Positions 10,636 through 20,734 of a stretch of 64,000 nt of DNA are shown piece by piece (within the stretch, counting starts at the first letter, position 1; the number at the start of each line of letters is the position of its first letter). The position numbers and the translations under genes are program-made. This stretch comes from Galdieria partita. Taxonomy: Eukaryota; Rhodophyta; Bangiophyceae; Galdieriales; Galdieriaceae. The notes beneath the pieces are model-generated. The model did no database searches, was not told the DNA's origin, and saw nothing but the letters and a program-made list of their open reading frames with translations. The stretch spans positions 62,001 through 126,000 of the forward strand of contig BQMJ01000075.1 in the NCBI GenBank assembly GCA_025991245.1, in the 5' to 3' direction.

Positions 10636-11291
10636 TCATAGAGCCATATCTGCGATAGGATTCGCATGAATAGTAACATCTCGTATAATAATGTCTTCCT
10701 GAGGTCGATATTTTTCATCTACTGGTATCTTTTCGATCTTCTTCAGGGTATCGAATCCATAAATAACACTAGACCCCTGAGAACAGAATCCAAACATACA
10801 TTGACTCACTTACTGTCCAAAAATAGTATAAGCCTTGTCCAAATGTGGTGCTTTATCAAAGGTAATAAAAAACTGACTTTGATTGGAACAAGGACCTCTA
10901 TTGGCCATAGCAACCATACCACTTCTGCTGAATCTCAAGGTTTCAACTATTTCGTTATCAAAAGGTTCTCCCCAGATTGAAGTTCCTCCCTTTCCTGTCC
11001 CTGTAGGGTCACCACCTTGAACAATGAAACCACTTATCAATCGATGAAAATGGGTACCAGTATAATAGTCACTGGCACATAAGGCGAGAAAGTTCTATAA
11101 AGTTAGTTTAGGATGTCCCAACTAAAGTGTATACTTACTTCGGTTGCCCTAGGAGCCATATCACAAAACAACTCTATTTTTATATCTCCATGGGTTGTAT
11201 GCAAAGTTACAGACTAAGACAGTCAACAATTACTTCAATCAGTAACTTAACTCACCATCATTGATTGTTGTAACAATTCAGGATGCGACAT
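10636..11291 (-). CDS. PPIL3: Peptidyl-prolyl cis-trans isomerase, PPIL3-type cyclophilin
   Basis: Four exons (11291-11256, 11213-11139, 11094-10814, 10768-10636; introns 42, 44 and 45 bases), 174 residues. The sequence follows human PPIL3 closely: SVTLHTTHGDIKIELFC, NFLALCASDYYTG, FIVQGGDPTGTGKGG, SQFFITFDKAPHLD, YTIFGHVIYGFDTL, and the ending DVTIHANP. PPIL3 is a spliceosome-associated cyclophilin that catalyses proline isomerisation. The catalytic FHR appears as HFHRLISGF. Translation may begin at the exon-1 ATG (11291) or at the ATGATG just before the first intron (11261), which would match the usual MSVTLHT start. The acceptor of intron 3 was chosen because it alone preserves FGHVIYG. 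Confidence 0.9.
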
Positions 11292-12323
11292 GATTCAGGT
11301 CGAGGATCGGGTTCCTCTCGTAGTTTCTATGATAGGACACGTTGGTCAAGTGGAAGTTCTACCTACCGAGAAAAGAACTATGCAAAAACTGGATATGTTC
11401 AAACAAGTTCTGATCGAGAAGAGTTTTCTCGGAGTCTTCATCCAAAACGAGGTCACGGAGCTTTCAAAGGCACATTTGTGGAAAGGAAGGAAGAAACGAC
11501 TAGAACTGAAAGACCCTGGAGTAACAGGAATCATCGTAAGCCTGTTTCAATTATTACTCGCGATAACTACAACGTTGCAAGTTATCACATGAAAAAGGAA
11601 AACAACTCTTACTTGGTGAAGGTTTGGGTCCGGAATCTGCCTCCTTCCTATAGTGAAGACGATTTTCATGTGGCTTTTGAATCAGCTGGACGTTCTTTTT
11701 CGTCCGTAGCTTGGTGTCAGTTCTATCCTGGTTCTCCTGCAAGTCGCAAAGAAACCTTATCTTCGGCAAAGAAAGGCTTTGCTTACCTTGCGTTTCAATC
11801 TTTGGAGGACGCCTTGGTTTTTGAAAAAGAGTACAGCGGCATGAAATTGAAAGATACAAACAGCGGTGTTGAATATGGAATTAGACTATTTCGCGCACTA
11901 TTTCCAAAGGTTCCATCAAAGTTCCGATATCGCGATTCTTTAATTGGGACAATCTTCCAAGATGACGACTTTATTCGTTTTGAACGATCGTTGAATGGTG
12001 CACAAGATGAAAAAGATCATTCGGAAGAAAATTTGAGTGTATCGAACTCAACTCGAGATAGTAATAATGAGCAACCTCTAGGAGCCAATGATCATACTCA
12101 ATCTGTACCTGCAGATAACTCAGGATTGGACAAAAATGTTGTTTTACAGGAGAGAGAGACAACGAGTTTTACTAGTAGTGGAAGAGATAAGCTTCAAAGT
12201 AACTTGCCAACAAAGCAACGCTATTCAAAACGAATCACACGCAACATTTCTTCATCATCACAAAGTCGATGGACTCCTCGTTATCGAGTAAAAGAAAAAA
12301 CAGAGCAAGGAGGAGAGCAATGA
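11283..12323 (+). CDS. UPF3: Nonsense-mediated decay factor UPF3 (Smg4/UPF3 domain)
   Basis: Single exon, 346 residues. The Smg4/UPF3 domain spans about residues 110-235: LVKVWVRNLPPSYSEDDF, a long loop, KKGFAYLAFQSLEDALVFEK, then FPKVPSKF and DSLIGTIFQDDDFIRFERSL. UPF3 couples the exon-junction complex to UPF2 and UPF1 in mRNA surveillance. N- and C-terminal regions are Ser/Arg/Lys-rich and disordered; the C-terminal EJC-binding motif of animal UPF3B is not obvious. The first ATG (11283) lies 8 bases inside the first exon of the divergent PPIL3 gene, so coding regions overlap by 9 bases unless one gene starts further in. The N-terminal ~100 residues are not conserved, so a later start is possible. 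Confidence 0.85.
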   Translation: MRHDSGRGSGSSRSFYDRTRWSSGSSTYREKNYAKTGYVQTSSDREEFSRSLHPKRGHGAFKGTFVERKEETTRTERPWSNRNHRKPVSIITRDNYNVASYHMKKENNSYLVKVWVRNLPPSYSEDDFHVAFESAGRSFSSVAWCQFYPGSPASRKETLSSAKKGFAYLAFQSLEDALVFEKEYSGMKLKDTNSGVEYGIRLFRALFPKVPSKFRYRDSLIGTIFQDDDFIRFERSLNGAQDEKDHSEENLSVSNSTRDSNNEQPLGANDHTQSVPADNSGLDKNVVLQERETTSFTSSGRDKLQSNLPTKQRYSKRITRNISSSSQSRWTPRYRVKEKTEQGGEQ

Positions 12324-12878
12324 TATTCTGTTCATATTAAGGGCCATATCGACATTTCAAGTAGATTATGGAGTTTTTAGCTTTGATCATCTCTTATATT
12401 GTATTCTCCGAATGGACAGAAACTACACGTTGTTCCGACCAAAGGAATTATGACTTGTCACTGAACGCGTTGTACTAGTTGGAAGTGTTTGAGAGTGCTT
12501 CAAAAATGGTACGATATGGAGAATACAAAGAGTGCAATATATATTTATGTATATATGTGTCTCGGAGAAGTTTGAGTATTGGGTTTTACCAGCGCCCCAT
12601 TAGTAGTATAGACAAGCACATGTAGTCAATTTGTTGGCTTGCCAGGTTACATTCAGTAGTATATATTCTTAGAAGATATAGAGTAATTTGTTTGCAAGGA
12701 AGATTAAGAATAATATCTTAAGTGTTTGAAGATTCAAGGTATTTGTAACTTTATTTTGTTATTGATATTTAGTTGTTTTGTTATTTCTATTTGTGAGATT
12801 TGTTTTATGGATAAAAAGTACTTTATGTTTGTGACAATCCAATGGAACTTATAGTCTAATGGGAAATTTCGCAATGGA
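12324..12878. other. Intergenic between UPF3 and tRNA-Leu
   Basis: About 555 AT-rich bases. No gene was recognised; it includes the UPF3 3' region and the upstream region of the tRNA. Confidence 0.4.
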
Positions 12879-12963
12879 GCTAGGTTGGCCGAGTGGTCTA
12901 AGGCGGTAGACTTAAGATCTACTGGGGCTACGCTCCGCGAGGGTTCGAACCCCTCACCTAGCA
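12879..12963 (+). tRNA. tRNA-Leu, anticodon UAA
   Basis: An 85-base type II tRNA. The acceptor arms GCTAGGT and ACCTAGC pair perfectly, followed by discriminator A; CCA is not encoded. The D arm contains TGGCCGAGTGG, the anticodon loop is CTTAAGA (anticodon TAA), a long variable arm lies around TGGGGCTACGCTCC, and the T arm has GGTTCGAACCC. There is no intron. A run of five T about 17 bases downstream could end transcription. Confidence 0.97.
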
Positions 12964-13186
12964 CAATGGCTCCCTTTACTTTTTGGTATTTATTTGTGTC
13001 AAATCTATCTTTTGTAAAGATATTCTCACCATGCACTATTTTTCTGTTTGAAATAGAGCACTTTAGTTGGAAGCGCTTCACAAGTATCTGACTTTGTTAT
13101 AGGTTGCAAAACGAGACATTCTGAACTAATGGGCCTACTGTCATTTTGGGGAGAAAGACATGGCGAAATGATTGAGAGTTGCCAGT

Positions 13187-15317
13187 ATGAGGTGGACTGA
13201 AGCTTCTTTCCAAATGCAGCGCCTACTCAAGAGGTGGAATTATCAAAGACGATATCGGAATTTATGGCAACAGCTTTCAGTCGCATCGCTATCAACAGGA
13301 ACTACGGTACCACCGTTGAAGACCACTGCTACCGAACCAACGGAACATATGTTTAATATGCTTCACTTTGGGAAAGTAAAAGTGTATCCTTCGAGAGAAA
13401 AAATATTTCAGCTACTCAATACTATGAAGCAGCCAAGAATCCACAAAGGAAGGATAGCGAAAGGTTCTTTTGAACGGATCCAATCGCATCGAATATTGTT
13501 TGCTTCGGAGGAAGAAGCAGGGAATAAGCTTGAACAAGCTGCAGTGAAAGAGCTCACATATGGACAAAGAGGTGCTTTAATTGCACTCGTTCGCCCTATT
13601 TTTGTCCAAGCATATGGTCAGCTGGGAAGGAAGAGTGCTTGGAAGCTTGTGTCCCTATTGGAAAATATATGTTCCAGGGAAGGCTTAGCAGAAGAGAATA
13701 AAATACGATGTCTTGCAATGGATCAGTGTATAGCAGCGTTATGGACGGAAAGCTGGAAATACAATGACTCCGAAACTTTGACGTTTCTCATGACTTTGAT
13801 CAAGGTAATTTGTTAGGTTACTTTATTTAGTTTTTGTACTTGAAGAAACTTTTTGTAGAAAAAGCAGCAAAAGCGTATTGTCGATTTTGAACGTTATATT
13901 CAATATCATTATCGTATGCAGAAATATTCGGCCGCCCCCAATCTCATCAGAACAACAAAGGATATGGAGCAAGTCAACCAAATACAACAATTATATTGGA
14001 AACTTGCTGAGCAGTTTCCTCAATCTTCCAAGGTAAGAATTTTTCATCCATTTTTTTATTTCGGTTCTCAGATATTTATTGTAGCTGCATACTCTTTACC
14101 TTTCCTTTTGTCATAATGAGTTGTCCATCACACAAAGGAAAAAGGAAATGCATTTGGTTTTGAGCTGTGATCGTTTCTCATTTTCTTGCGAAACTTTTCG
14201 AGTTTTGCTTTCTTCAGTTTCTGACAAAGATCAGTTGATTGGATATTTGAAGTTGGCCAATCAACGCAAGCTCTTTAGACGCCCTGGATTTTCCATTTTG
14301 GTTGTTAGGGCAATGTTTCGTCTTTATGACAGAGCTATAACCCAAGTAGAACGTCTCCGTTGGCTACAATTGATGCAATTGTATTTGGAATGTCAGTTAC
14401 ACAAAGGCATTAGTGTACCAAAAGACACCGTTGAGGAAGTTATGTTTGAGTTGGCAAAACGCAGACAAGTAAAGGTAATTTTGCATGATAAGAAAGTATT
14501 TTGTTTACCAAATCTTTGACAGGCGTCACTTCATCTCTTTTGGTTTCTCAAATCTTGCTGGCTGAGTATTCCGGACAAGCGTGTATTGAGAATTTTGTTG
14601 CTAACTACCAGTCGGAGTCCTTTTCCAACATGCCAACTCCAAGTAAACGAAATTTGGAAGCTGCTCATTTGTAGAAATGAAGCCAATATGGCAGATACTA
14701 AGGATCAGAAGCTTTATATTTATGCGTGTGGGATGAGTAAACAAGTTGACAAATTGTTAGCTTTAAGACATTCAATCTCCAATGAGAAGATCGAACTGTA
14801 CATGGCTTTGATCCATGCTTTGCTTTGGAATCATCGTAAGGAGGAGGCATTGGTACTTTTGCAGCAACTTGAAACGCAGTTTCCTTATTTCAGTGCGTCC
14901 TTGATCGGATGCTTTCTATTGCCTCCTCGAAGTATCTTATGGATGCTTTCAAACAATGAAGTTAGAACGTTACTTGAGAGTTGTTATTCGGTAGATTTGT
15001 TTTTAGAGTTGTTAGCAACGCATCTTTGCAAAGGAGATTTCATGTTTCGAAGAGATATTGTTCATATATTGGTTCGTTTTTGGTACTTGTTAGACTCTGT
15101 TGGTGTACATGGAATGGGAGACAGTAGTTTTCATTGGATGTTTTCGGAATTGGAATATTTTCAGAGGCATGAATGGTATTCTCATAGTGAAAATGGAAGG
15201 AAAGAGGGCTACAAGGGCAGAATGTTAGATCATAGCTTTGTGAAGTTGCTAGTAGAAAAGGGGATAGATGAGTTGACTAGTCGTTTAGATATGTTTGCTT
15301 GTATATGCAAGATTTAG
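13187..15317 (+). CDS. Unknown 658-residue helical protein, probably mitochondrial
   Basis: Four exons (13187-13804, 13859-14032, 14085-14474, 14523-15317), all in phase 0 with canonical GTAA donors. The N-terminus (MRWTEASFQMQRLLKRW, then YQRRYRNLWQQL) is Arg-rich, aromatic and lacks acids, as expected of a mitochondrial presequence. The rest is mostly amphipathic helix pairs (for example KIRCLAMDQCIAALW, KEEALVLLQQLETQF, LFLELLATHLCKGDF), suggesting a helical-repeat solenoid. PPR or other repeat consensus residues are not clear enough to name it. Several upstream ATGs are closed by early stops, so the ATG at 13187 is preferred. Confidence 0.65.
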
Positions 15318-15623
15318 AACGATTGTTTCCTTTTCTTCTCTTAGGATTTCGTTGTGTCTGTTTTTCATTCTTTTGGCGAGAAATTTAGGTTTGAATTTTG
15401 CGATGGAGGAGATAGAATGGCATGCGTAGGATACTCAGAGCGAAAGAAGTGTTAAGGACGTGAAAGATAGAATGTCGTTTGTTATAGTATTTGAAGAAAC
15501 TTTGTAACAGAATAGGACATCTTTTGTGGAATGCTTCTACGACATGATCCCACCTGAGTGAGTGGTTGAAGTAAATATGATTGAACGAAATGATATTCCC
15601 TATGTGATTTTGTAAAGTGTCAC
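15318..15623. other. Intergenic upstream of dephospho-CoA kinase
   Basis: 306 bases with no recognisable feature. It holds the 3' end of the previous gene and the promoter of the next. Confidence 0.4.
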
Positions 15624-16613
15624 ATGTCGTTGGTCATTGGTTTAACAGGTGGTATTGCTAGTGGAAAAAGCACTGTGGTTGAATTGTTCAAGAGAAAGAG
15701 TAAAAACTAGTACATATTCCATCAATCCATTCAAGTTGACCTTGTGATAGATGCAACTGTCGTTGACGCAGACGTGATTGCTCGTAAAGTTGTAGAACCA
15801 GGAACTTTTGCGTACAACAGGTAGTGTTGTTTTGTTCAAGGAGTGCAAAGTGACTTGATTAGAATTGTTCGTGAGTTTGGGACACAAGTGGTTGGAGCTG
15901 ATGGGAAACTGAATCGCGTGCAGTTAGTACGCTACAGTTGTATTATTGGGTTGGCAACTGTCCCACTCATGTTTGCCTAGGGGCGACTTGTATTTCAAGA
16001 TGAGACAAAAAGACGCCAACTAAACAGGATTACGCATCCCTGGATCATATTCTATATGGTTAGAGACTGTGTTATAAATGTGTTGATGGGTCGTCCTTTT
16101 GTTGTTCTAGATGTGCCGCTTCTTTTTGAAACCAAGCGATTGTTATGGTTGGTTGTTGATTCGTTGTGATACCAAAGTCAAAGTTCTGCTAGGCTCTGTT
16201 CTGTCACAGTGGTAGTTGTATGTAACCGAGAACAACAAATCGAACGACTTGAGAGAAGAAACCAGTTGTCACAAGAAGAAGCCTTACAAAGGTAAGATGA
16301 GTGTCAACCTTTGTTCGGATGATAAAATGGTGAATAGAATCAATTCTCAGATGTCGTTGCAAGAGAAAGCAAGTATGGCTCACTTTGTATTGGATAATTC
16401 TGGTAAGAAGAGTCACCGCGAATGACGCTTAGTCAATAATACGGCAGTACAGGTACTTTGACAAGTTTGGAAGAACAGTTTGAGCATCTTTGGCAACAAT
16501 TGCAGTGCATTAGGAAACGACGACTATTTCGTTACAAGTTGTTGGGCACGAGTTGCTTTGTTATAGGCATTTGCCTAATTCGTACTATCTTCACTAGTTT
16601 CTTAAAACAGTAA
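15624..16613 (+). CDS. COAE: Dephospho-CoA kinase
   Basis: Seven short exons (15624-15699, 15751-15820, 15863-15926, 15981-16147, 16193-16291, 16338-16402, 16453-16613) give 233 residues. The enzyme phosphorylates the ribose 3'-OH of dephospho-CoA with ATP, the last step of CoA synthesis. Visible motifs: P-loop GLTGGIASGKST (residues 6-17), VVDADVIARKVVEPG, GRLVFQDETKRRQLNRITHP, VVLDVPLLFETK, then CNREQQIERLERRN. These are the CoaE core in order. No single unspliced open frame is long enough to reveal this gene; it emerges only when six introns of ~45-54 bases are removed. The C-terminal ~35 residues form a basic stretch and a hydrophobic segment (LLGTSCFVIGICLI), suggesting membrane attachment, as in some eukaryotic homologues. 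It converges with the sugar transporter (81 bases between stops). Confidence 0.88.
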
Positions 16614-16694
16614 CTGCTGGAAATGATGAAAAGTCAAGAGTTTAATAAAACGTCAAAACAACACGAAATCAAAGACAAAGTGAGCAAACATGTC

Positions 16695-18423
16695 TTATTT
16701 GGATAATATCCAAATATTTCTCCAACGCATATGTATCAAATCATCCCAAGTTTCTTTCACTCGGACGACGTTCTCTCTGAAAATGTCAAAAGTGGGCTTC
16801 TCAAATACTTCATTCAACTCTTCCAGAGTCTTGTCTTTAGTCTCTGGCATAAAGAACATTAGATAAATCCAACCAATTAATGTAAGACCTCCATAGAAAC
16901 CTACAAAGGTGCCCGTGTTGGTCATAGCATTTGTCATATGTTTGAAAGCGTATGTTGTAATAAAGTTGCCAGTAAAATTAGTTACATCCGAAAGCAACAT
17001 TCCGTGACTTCTTAGATAAGTAGGATAAATTTCAGAGGCAACAACCCAAGGAGTAGGTCCAAGACATGAGCCCCAGAAAAGATAATAGATGACTACTCCC
17101 CAAATATATATACCTTCCTTTGTATGAATATTTGAAGCAAGGAATGAGAAACCAACAATAAACAACCCCACAACAACGCCACCAATAAGAGTTAGCAATA
17201 ATGGACGACGTCCTAACCGGTCCATAAGATATATTGCAGGAATCGTTGAAAGAAATCCAGTGCCACCACCAATCATACTAGTGTATACTGCATTCTGGGC
17301 TGAAAGACCAGTTTCCTCCATCAATGTTCCCATATAATAATTGATCGAGTTGATTCCTGAGAACTGCTGAACAATCATAATAAGAATACCGTAAACGGCA
17401 GCTCTGCGACAACGTGGAATACGGATAAAGTCAAACCACACAAATCTTGACTTCTCTGCCTCACGCTCCTCTAAAACACAAAGCTCCATATAGAAGAATT
17501 CCTCTTTCTCTTCAAACACATCAAATCCTCGAACTCTCTTCCAAACGGCATAAGAATCCACCTTCCTGCCTTTCCTCATCAACAAACGTGGGCTTTCAGG
17601 TAAAAATAACATGGCAATAAGAAAGATAGTTGAAAATAATAGAGAAGAGCCCAGCATCCATCGCCAGTTACCAGAAACATCGACAAATATAGCAGCATCG
17701 ATATAACCGAATAACAAGCCAAGCATAATCATGACCTGATATAGGGATACCAAACCTCCTCTCCAACGCTTTGTACTACACTCTGCAATGTAAGGCGGAA
17801 CCGTTCCTGCTTCCAAACCTACTCCAGCTCCAAGAATCATACGTCCAGGAAGCATCATGCCAAAAGATTGAGCATCTGCTTCCAAAATACCACCAACGGT
17901 ATACAACAAACAAGCTACAACTATAGTGTACTTTCGACCAAGTAACTCATTTATCGGCCATACCCTAAGAGCGTTCAAAGTTACTTTACTATTTGTATAC
18001 TAGAGAAAACGAGACTTACATCAACGCACCAAATACTCCACCAAGGGGCATGAACCCAGTCACCATATCTTCTCTACTTTGATCGATATTCAAGTCAACT
18101 GGCATATAAATACCAGCTCCACTTATTAAGGACTGGTCAATACCATACAAGATACCTCCCATGCTTGCAAAGGAAGCTAGAACCCAAATGAAGTGTTTAG
18201 GATTGCCGAAGGCTGTTGACGTTAATATTCTTTTCTTGTGCAACCTATTGTTTTCTTCGTCAAGCTTATTTAGTTCGATATCCATTTCCTCCTCCGAATG
18301 TCCTGTCATTGCAAAACGGTTTGTCTTTTGTTCCAAACTTCCCTCCTTCTTCTCCTGCTCAGCTGACATGGTCTCCTGTGGGACTCCTTCGACACTTATC
18401 TCTGCCTCACTCTGCTTTACCAT
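16695..18423 (-). CDS. Sugar transporter, MFS sugar porter family
   Basis: Two exons (18423-18020, 17964-16695; 55-base intron), 557 residues. Sugar-porter signatures are present: PESPRLL after helix 6, QQFSGINSINYY in helix 7, DRLGRRPLL between helices 8 and 9, and PETKDKTLEEL at the end of helix 12. The loop after helix 2 reads INELLGRKY. Proteins of this family move hexoses, pentoses or polyols across the plasma membrane, commonly with protons; the substrate cannot be read from sequence. An N-terminal hydrophilic, Glu-rich segment of ~85 residues precedes helix 1. An in-frame GTG further upstream (18513) was rejected in favour of ATG 18423. Confidence 0.9.
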
Positions 18424-18721
18424 TTCCGAACCAAAGTAACAAACACAACCTGACAACAAAAATGCGATGCACGGACTTCGCCTTTTATGCGATTGTCCAT
18501 GCGATTGGATCACTAAAAACGCAATTCTGGGGCCTCTTCATTTCTACGCTACCTGTTAAGCTCCCGAGGATCGCGATTGTCTTGGAGGTCTTCTTCATCT
18601 AGAAAAAAGAGGGGTGATACCAGCAACTACGTGTGATGTCCTGATGAAAGCATATGCTAGTATGAGTTTTGATCTCCCCGGTTCGGAAAAGAACAGAAAT
18701 TGGAACTCACTTTACTTTCGT

Positions 18722-19458
18722 TCAAGCGTAGAAGAGACAAACAATGAGGTTATTGTCTTTTAGCATGGAGCGAATATGAACTGTGGAAGGTAGCATATCG
18801 TAACCTGAGTAAACCTTATACTCTTACTGAAAAAGAGTTTCTGAATTTTCCTAAACAGGAACTTACCTCAAATTCAGAGTTGCCGGAATGGTTCAACTTA
18901 AGTTGAAGATATTGCTTTAGCAGTCGTATAGTGATATCAGCTGAAACTCGTAAGACAGGCTTTCTCAGTTGTGGTTGAGTCGATCCAGGCAGTGGTGAAA
19001 GTTGCACAAAGCACCAATCAGTTGCTTTTCCTGTAGTCTGAGTATCTTCTTGTGGATTCAACACTGTTGTCGGCTCCTGTTCTGTGTTTTCTTTGGCTGA
19101 CTGTAGATATACTGTTTCAAACTCCTCAACGTCCTCTTTTATCTGAGGAAGAATGGCTTGCAATATTTCCTGGAGCCTTTTATCCTCTTGTGCATAAATC
19201 CAGGGTTCGTTTCGCGGGCTCAACTTTGACCAACAACGTGGACAACGTCCCTGTTGCTGAATGTACCTAACTTGGATTTTAAACAGAATAAAGTGAAGTT
19301 AACAAGTTTTTTCACCGATATATGCAAGTTTTGCAAAAGGTATGAAGACAGTCACATATGGTTGTTGCTTGTCTCCAATAGCCGCCACAAAGACAGCAAG
19401 TAAATAGAGAATTGACAATAGAAAGCGGGATAAAACAACAACTCTCCGGCTCAAACAT
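18722..19458 (-). CDS. Polycomb-type RING finger protein (PCGF-like) with RAWUL domain
   Basis: Three exons (19458-19316, 19266-18867, 18814-18722), 211 residues. The RING finger is at residues ~17-60: FTCCLCGGYWRQATTI, CDCLHTFCKTC, then after the first intron GRCPRCWSKL. This cysteine/histidine spacing and the LCGGY...ATTI...CLHTFCK pattern are specific to the PCGF (Bmi1/Psc) and plant DRIP group, the RING partners in PRC1 that stimulate H2A ubiquitination. The C-terminus (ITIRLLKQYLQLKLN ... VYSGYDMLPSTVHIRSML ... LIVCLFYA) fits the RAWUL ubiquitin-like fold. The last junction uses an AAG acceptor (52-base intron), chosen because it restores the RAWUL pattern; a TTTACTCAG acceptor 10 bases further on is the alternative. 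Confidence 0.82.
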
Positions 19459-19480
19459 ATGTAGCTGCTTTCGACCTTCA

Positions 19481-19927
19481 ATGTGGAATATTTGTTCTTT
19501 TAAAGCTTGTATTATGAAATCTTTGCGTAATCTACCGCAGCTCTTTACTGGAGAATGTCCGTGTCACTGTAACCAATTGAAGCACTACTTAGAATTATCA
19601 AGGGTGGAGTGGCGCCTTTGTCTCCAAAACTAGAACAAAGCTTCATATTGATTGACTGCCAGAAAAAGTACATAAATGAGTATTTGTTGCGTCTTGAGTA
19701 CTTTTCAAAGAACCAACAGGAACAAACTTACCCATTTGACAAACTTCTAAACTTATCATAGGCTATACAGTCATACTATTGGTGAAAATGAGTTTACTAA
19801 AATTTTGCAAGCATCAACTCTCTCTCGACGAAGATACCTACAACACAGTCGCAAAGTTTCAAGGGTCATAGAAAGAAATAAGGATGACAGTATATCAATA
19901 GATACATATGCAGAAGTTTCTTTATAA
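19481..19927 (+). CDS. Tentative small gene, function unknown
   Basis: A three-exon model (19481-19526, 19583-19697, 19762-19927) keeps one frame open for 108 residues. It reads through segments such as GGVAPLSPKLEQSFILIDC, KKYINEYLLRLELYS and TLSRRRYLQHSRKVSRV, which look like real helical protein. The first donor (GTAATC) and an AAG acceptor are not strongly canonical, and no family is recognised. It would be divergent from the PCGF-like gene with its ATG 22 bases from that gene's ATG. The C-terminal exon may extend further if another intron is used. Confidence 0.3.
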
Positions 19928-20734
19928 GACGATTCAGCCTGTTTATTTTTTGACATGGATAATCTTCAAAGACTATCCTCTTTGGAAACCTTTTCAACTC
20001 GGTTGTCGGTCCTACAGAAGAGGAGGACCTCAATGTCTACAAAGAAAACAAAAATGACGAGTGCTCATGTTTCCCAAGGTGACTAGAACTTGTTGCTATC
20101 GATACCTTGAATAGTCTTGAAAGTTATTTGTAGTTCATATCTGTTTTGCTCCACTAGTTGAGCGTTGTATATAAGGTGTGAAATGTTGCCTTCAGTAAGG
20201 AGAAATCTTCATATCATGCTCTTTTCTTAAGGGGAAAAGAGTTCGAGTTCTCTAATAGAAAGTTGAAGGTCTAACTACTTGGAGCCTGCAGACGACGTAA
20301 AATTTTTCTCAAGATGTGTTGGAACAAGTTACAAGGAATACGTTCAACTGGCTTCTAACGGGTCGCAATTTTTATCTAGTTTATTCCTTCTCTTCTGCCT
20401 TGATATTTTGCGAACAGTCTGACAGTTTTACTATTGTAAAATGTATCACAAGGCTAAAGTAACTCTGCATTCCTTTCTATTATCAGCGGGTCATTTTACT
20501 TTTGAATTAAAACCAACGATTCGTCACTTGTTCAATCGTGACACTCCTATTCTATCTATTCACTTGGACATTCTATTTTCGGTATCGTTTCATGAATGGA
20601 TTCAACACGTGGCACTGTTTTTGCCTTACCTTCATTCCACCTTCTTGTCGTCAGAAGAGTTCACCTGAGAAAAAATCGGAAGTCTAAGAGACAAGGGACA
20701 AATCATTGCCTTTAAAAGATGCGCAGCTTTTGAA
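19928..20734. other. Intergenic; only weak small open frames
   Basis: About 800 bases. A 43-codon frame from 19954 and a 75-codon frame at 20441-20668 begin with ATG but show no recognisable motif. The latter has some hydrophobic segments but no clear signal peptide. Confidence 0.35.

Noticed and set aside
12734-13081. Open frames across the tRNA-Leu region
   Set aside because: They run through the tRNA gene itself and its AT-rich flanks; no motif.
20441-20668. 75-codon plus-strand frame
   Set aside because: ATG-initiated but no signal peptide, domain or splice context; could be chance.
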